The notes below the pieces were generated by a model. That model saw only the letters and a program-made list of their open reading frames with translations, was not told the DNA's origin and did no database searches. Source: GCA-2862585 sp049890295 (lineage in GTDB: Bacteria; Bacteroidota; Bacteroidia; Flavobacteriales; UBA7312). Taken from it: 64,000 nt of DNA. This document shows, piece after piece, positions 62,001-64,000 of the stretch. Made by a program: the position numbers and the translations under genes. Every line of letters begins with the position of its first letter. Position 1 is the stretch's first letter. The DNA is taken from NCBI GenBank assembly GCA_049890295.1, contig JBMHBP010000023.1:164672-228671 (forward strand). The letters run 5' to 3'.

Positions 62001-64000
62001 ATACTTACAATTTTAATGACGGCTGGTACGAATCAGGACCATTCGGTGATTGTGTAGGTGGCCAATATGGTAACGATAGATTAGTTTCAATTACAGATGC
62101 TGATGTTATCATGCCAACAGTATGCTGGGAGTCTTGCGAAGCATGCCCAGATGTAATATTAGGATGTACGGATACAGCAGCTAATAACTATGATGTAACA
62201 GCTACAGAAGACGATGGCTCTTGTACATATCCTGCGCCAATGGCTAATTTATTCTTCTCTGAATATGCCGACCCTGCGTCTGCTTATTCAAACAGATACC
62301 TAGAAATCTTTAATCCTGGTGATACTGAAGTTAACCTTGCCGACTATGCATTCGCTAACGTTTCAAATGCACCAACTGTTGTCGGTGAGTATGAATATTG
62401 GAATACTTTCTCCGATGGTGCTACTATTGCTGCAGGTGGTGTATATATTATAACAAGAGACGATGCAGAATCTGCTATACTTGAATTATCCAATCAAACA
62501 CATAACTTTTTAAGTAACGGTGATGATGGTTATTGTTTAGTATATGGTACGCAAGACAGCTATCAAGTATTAGACTGTATTGGTGATTTTAACGGTGACC
62601 CAGGCTCAGGCTGGGATGTTGCTGGAGTAAGTAGTGCTACAGCCAACCACGTTTTAGTTAGAAAATGTTCAGTAACAGAAGGTAACGATGGAAACTGGAC
62701 AACTTCTGCTGGCACAAATGAAGAAGATTCAGAATGGATTGTTCTAGGTGATGTTTATGACGGATTAGGATCGCATATTTCACCTTGTGCTTCAATTTTA
62801 GGATGTACTGATTCAAATGCTAGTAACTATAACGCTTCAGCCACAGAAGATGACGGGTCTTGTGAATATGCAATCACAACCTATTCATTGACTGTTTCAG
62901 TAGACATGAGTATTGAAGGCTTTACTGCCGGAGATGGTTCTACATGGGATGGATTAGATGGTTCATCAATGGCTATTAGACTTAATGATGGTATGTGGGC
63001 AGCTATGACAGACATGGGAGATAATGTTTGGAGCTACACATTTACTGAACTAGAAGCTGGAGATTACACTTACAATTTTAATGACGGCTGGTACGAATCA
63101 GGACCATTCGGTGATTGTGTAGGTGGCCAATATGGTAACGATAGATTAGCTTCAATTACAGATGCTGATGTTATCATGCCAACAGTATGCTGGGAGTCTT
63201 GCGAAGCATGTCCAGATGTAATATTAGGATGTACGGATACAGCAGCTAATAACTATGATGCAACAGCTACAGAAGATGATGGCTCTTGTACATATCCTGC
63301 ACCAATGGCTAATTTATTCTTCTCTGAATATGCTGAAGGTAGTAGTAATAATAAGTATTTAGAGATTTATAATCCAAGTGATGTTACTGTTAGTTTAGCA
63401 GATTATGCATATCCTAACGTTTCTAACGCCCCTTCAACGGTAGGTGAATATGAGTATTGGAATACCTTCGACGCAGGCGCAGAGATTGCAGCAAATAGTA
63501 TTTATATTATAGCTCATGGCTCATCTGATGAAACAATACTAGCATTAGCAAATGAAACACATAACTATTTAAGTAATGGTGATGATGGATATGCTTTGGT
63601 ATACGGAACAGAAGATAATTATGTTGTTTTAGATCGTATAGGTGATTTCAATGGAGATCCAGGATATGGTTGGGAAGTTGCAGGTGTAAGCAATGCAACA
63701 AAAGATCACACTTTAGTACGTAAGTGCTCTATTGAGCAAGGTAATTCAGATTGGACAGCATCTGCTGGAACAAATACTGATGATTCAGAATGGATTGTTC
63801 TTGAACAGAACGATTGGTCTGATTTAGGAATGCATACAGTGGAGTGTCCTACTCCAACTATGCTTGTAAACTTCAGTGTAGACATGAGTTCAACTGGTCA
63901 GCCAAACATGATTGATTATGACAATGTAGTGATCAATGGTTCATGGAACGGTTGGAACGGATGGGGAGTAATCCTTTCTGATGAAGACGGTGACAATGTA
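59084..64000 (+). CDS. Very large modular secreted protein: lamin-tail domains, GCTD/DDGSC repeats, beta-sandwich modules (partial)
   Basis: Open from ATG 59084 to the window end, 1639 codons, no stop. It starts with a signal peptide (MKRIFILALLFISTLSFAQ), then a beta-sandwich resembling MAM domains (to about residue 205), a SwmB/Big-like strand domain (SLTDGDYFSVNVTEVTD), and a lamin-tail domain. From residue about 488 it is modular: cysteine repeats of the form GCTD-x-A-x-NYD-x-AT-x-DDGSC (seven copies, at about 60547, 61023, 61659, 61738, 62161, 62801 and 63226), alternating with a CBM/SusE-like module (VDMSxEGF ... YTYNFNDGWYESG ... CWESC) and lamin-tail modules (LFFSEYAEGSSNNKYLEIYN ... 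DFNGDPGSGWEVAGVS). A T9SS tail is expected beyond the window. Confidence 0.9.
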   Translation, partial: MKRIFILALLFISTLSFAQIPLTSQGFEGEGDWTYSTYPSFYDFSQNGDAFTILSTPYQTMSAATGNSYVVFHDLQNPNGNPPLDGNYYHYLTMSTIVVPQPSPSDLKLSFNYFVDGFHSSDYMGYELQFNDDTTWHSNWDSSLDTTHDFSAYLSKETDGLWVNEVIDLPDTISYLRFRIGAKQNGDDWAGLDDLMLFYDAGDFLAPSVVTASIADNQTINLTFSEEIQNANVEVEGYTVDNSYIGANGNDLVVVLTSSLTDGDYFSVNVTEVTDQAGNVGTEVVENLVHNNHQGNLVVTEVNYDDPGQYNNLAYFEIFNNGNSAYPLGGLAFNQGINIVFPEYSLGVGEYVIIARPAFFQNDECGALTYGCGFQSYFGFAPDFEISSGYLSTGGENLVCVNTTDEEVINFTYDDTNGWPEIPSGTAYSINLCDPTTDMNDGSNWTLSSSFQTAVESSDAVLSPLGLAGFTQYYADPGTSCPGEEAISGCTDPLACNYDASLGATSDDGSCILPNDCGSCEGDLSCLLSVTVSVDMSVEGFDPTDGIDYDGLDGTTMAIRVDGGSWQAMSDDDADGVWTATLLVLPNNTYSYNFNDGVGSGYESGNSLEECGDGTYGNDRTFTVDSTDLIIATVCWESCDVCPENIPGCTDETASNYNSAATEDDGSCHYPVPMQNLFFSEYAEGSSNNKYLEIYNASSETVSLTDYAMPNVSNAPSVVGEYEYWNTFDEGAEIAPNGIYIVAHPSADPSILALANMTHSYLSNGDDGYALVYGTQDDFVILDFIGDFNGDPGSGWEVAGVSDATKDHTLVRKCSVESGNTDWTASAGTSTDDSEWIVLDQNDWTDLGSHTSVCPTVLGCTDSEASNYDASATEDDGSCEYLVIEGCTDSDASNYNPDANQDNGTCEYPPSYSLTVTVDMSVEGFTAGDGSTWDGLDGSSMAVRLNSGMWAAMTDMGDNVWSYTFTELVAGDYTYNFNDGWYESGPFGDCVGGQYGNDRLVSITDADVIMPTVCWESCEACPDVILGCTDTAANNYDVTATEDDGSCTYPAPMANLFFSEYADPASAYSNRYLEIFNPGDTEVNLADYAFANVSNAPTVVGEYEYWNTFSDGATIAAGGVYIITRDDAESAILELSNQTHNFLSNGDDGYCLVYGTQDSYQVLDCIGDFNGDPGSGWDVAGVSSATANHVLVRKCSVTEGNDGNWTTSAGTNEEDSEWIVLGDVYDGLGSHISPCASILGCTDSNASNYNASATEDDGSCEYAITTYSLTVSVDMSIEGFTAGDGSTWDGLDGSSMAIRLNDGMWAAMTDMGDNVWSYTFTELEAGDYTYNFNDGWYESGPFGDCVGGQYGNDRLASITDADVIMPTVCWESCEACPDVILGCTDTAANNYDATATEDDGSCTYPAPMANLFFSEYAEGSSNNKYLEIYNPSDVTVSLADYAYPNVSNAPSTVGEYEYWNTFDAGAEIAANSIYIIAHGSSDETILALANETHNYLSNGDDGYALVYGTEDNYVVLDRIGDFNGDPGYGWEVAGVSNATKDHTLVRKCSIEQGNSDWTASAGTNTDDSEWIVLEQNDWSDLGMHTVECPTPTMLVNFSVDMSSTGQPNMIDYDNVVINGSWNGWNGWGVILSDEDGDNV
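61835..62268 (+). repeat. Copy 1 of a 434-bp direct repeat in the large modular gene
   Basis: This stretch and 62900-63333 differ at only about 17 positions by eye (about 96% identical), offset exactly 1065 bases (355 codons). It covers the beta-sandwich module, one GCTD repeat and the first codons of the next lamin-tail module. Confidence 0.9.
62900..63333 (+). repeat. Copy 2 of the 434-bp direct repeat
   Basis: Near-identical to 61835-62268; the lamin-tail modules that follow the two copies are less alike, so the boundary of similarity falls inside the lamin-tail domain. Confidence 0.9.

Overview
The window is a low-GC chromosomal segment of a Bacteroidota bacterium, most likely a Flavobacteriales member (marine or freshwater type, lineage inferred only). 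The reasons are a complete core of the type IX secretion/gliding machinery (gldK-gldL-gldM-gldN with a PorP/SprF-like protein), secreted proteins with T9SS-type C-terminal tails, repeated Bacteroidota-style -7 boxes of the form TAnnTTTG close to start codons, few Shine-Dalgarno-like sequences, and Bacteroidota gene orders. No phage, transposase, IS element, CRISPR array or rRNA was seen. There is one tRNA (Phe).

Layout. 1-1990 (-): end of a surface-polysaccharide cluster, with a WbpB/WlbA-like sugar oxidoreductase (cut by the window edge) and a UDP-HexNAc 6-dehydrogenase. 2066-11184 (-): topA, a degenerate arginase-fold protein, porP/sprF-like and gldKLMN, closed by a hairpin terminator. 11361-15485 (+): miaB, a sigma-54 activator without a receiver domain, lptE, a conserved hypothetical and secG, in tight or overlapping order. 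15602-17514 (+): groES-groEL behind a sigma-54-like -24/-12 sequence, with a strong terminator. 17584-20259 (-): a secreted Asp-rich tandem-repeat protein, heme A synthase ctaA and a heavy-metal-binding lipoprotein. 20322-29109 (+): an EamA transporter; rplU-rpmA; then a compact run serS-lipoprotein-TPR-DUF4286-rsmA-mgtE-hydroxyacid dehydrogenase.

29149-32593 (-): a T9SS substrate, aspartate kinase and a GNAT acetyltransferase. 32677-38847 (+): fbp, mfd and a secreted peptidylarginine-deiminase-like protein. 38849-40090 (-): a MacB/FtsX-type permease. 40223-47177 (+): purH and the cell-shape genes mreB-mreC-mreD-mrdA-rodA, ending in a shared terminator. 47233-54430 (-): coaX, an outer-membrane protein, a TPR protein, lptC, a CNNM/CBS protein and ppiD, an envelope-biogenesis run. 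54526-54598 (+): tRNA-Phe, whose terminator lies inside the 3' end of a convergent glycosyltransferase gene. 54602-57854 (-): glycosyltransferase, LpxH-like phosphoesterase, PPK2 and NUDIX hydrolase. 58125-64000 (+): two secreted lamin-tail-domain proteins, the second a very large modular protein that runs off the window.

The genes join up around the envelope: the T9SS core would export the secreted proteins; LptE, LptC, LpxH-like and sugar-nucleotide enzymes concern LPS or surface glycans; Mre/PBP2/RodA build the wall; PpiD, SecG and GroESL handle protein export and folding. The points most worth a second look are the arginase-like protein with missing metal ligands inside the T9SS locus, the nested Asp-rich repeats, the secreted PAD-like enzyme, the possible sigma-54 control of groESL, lptC lacking a standard start codon, and recent module duplication in the large protein at the right edge.
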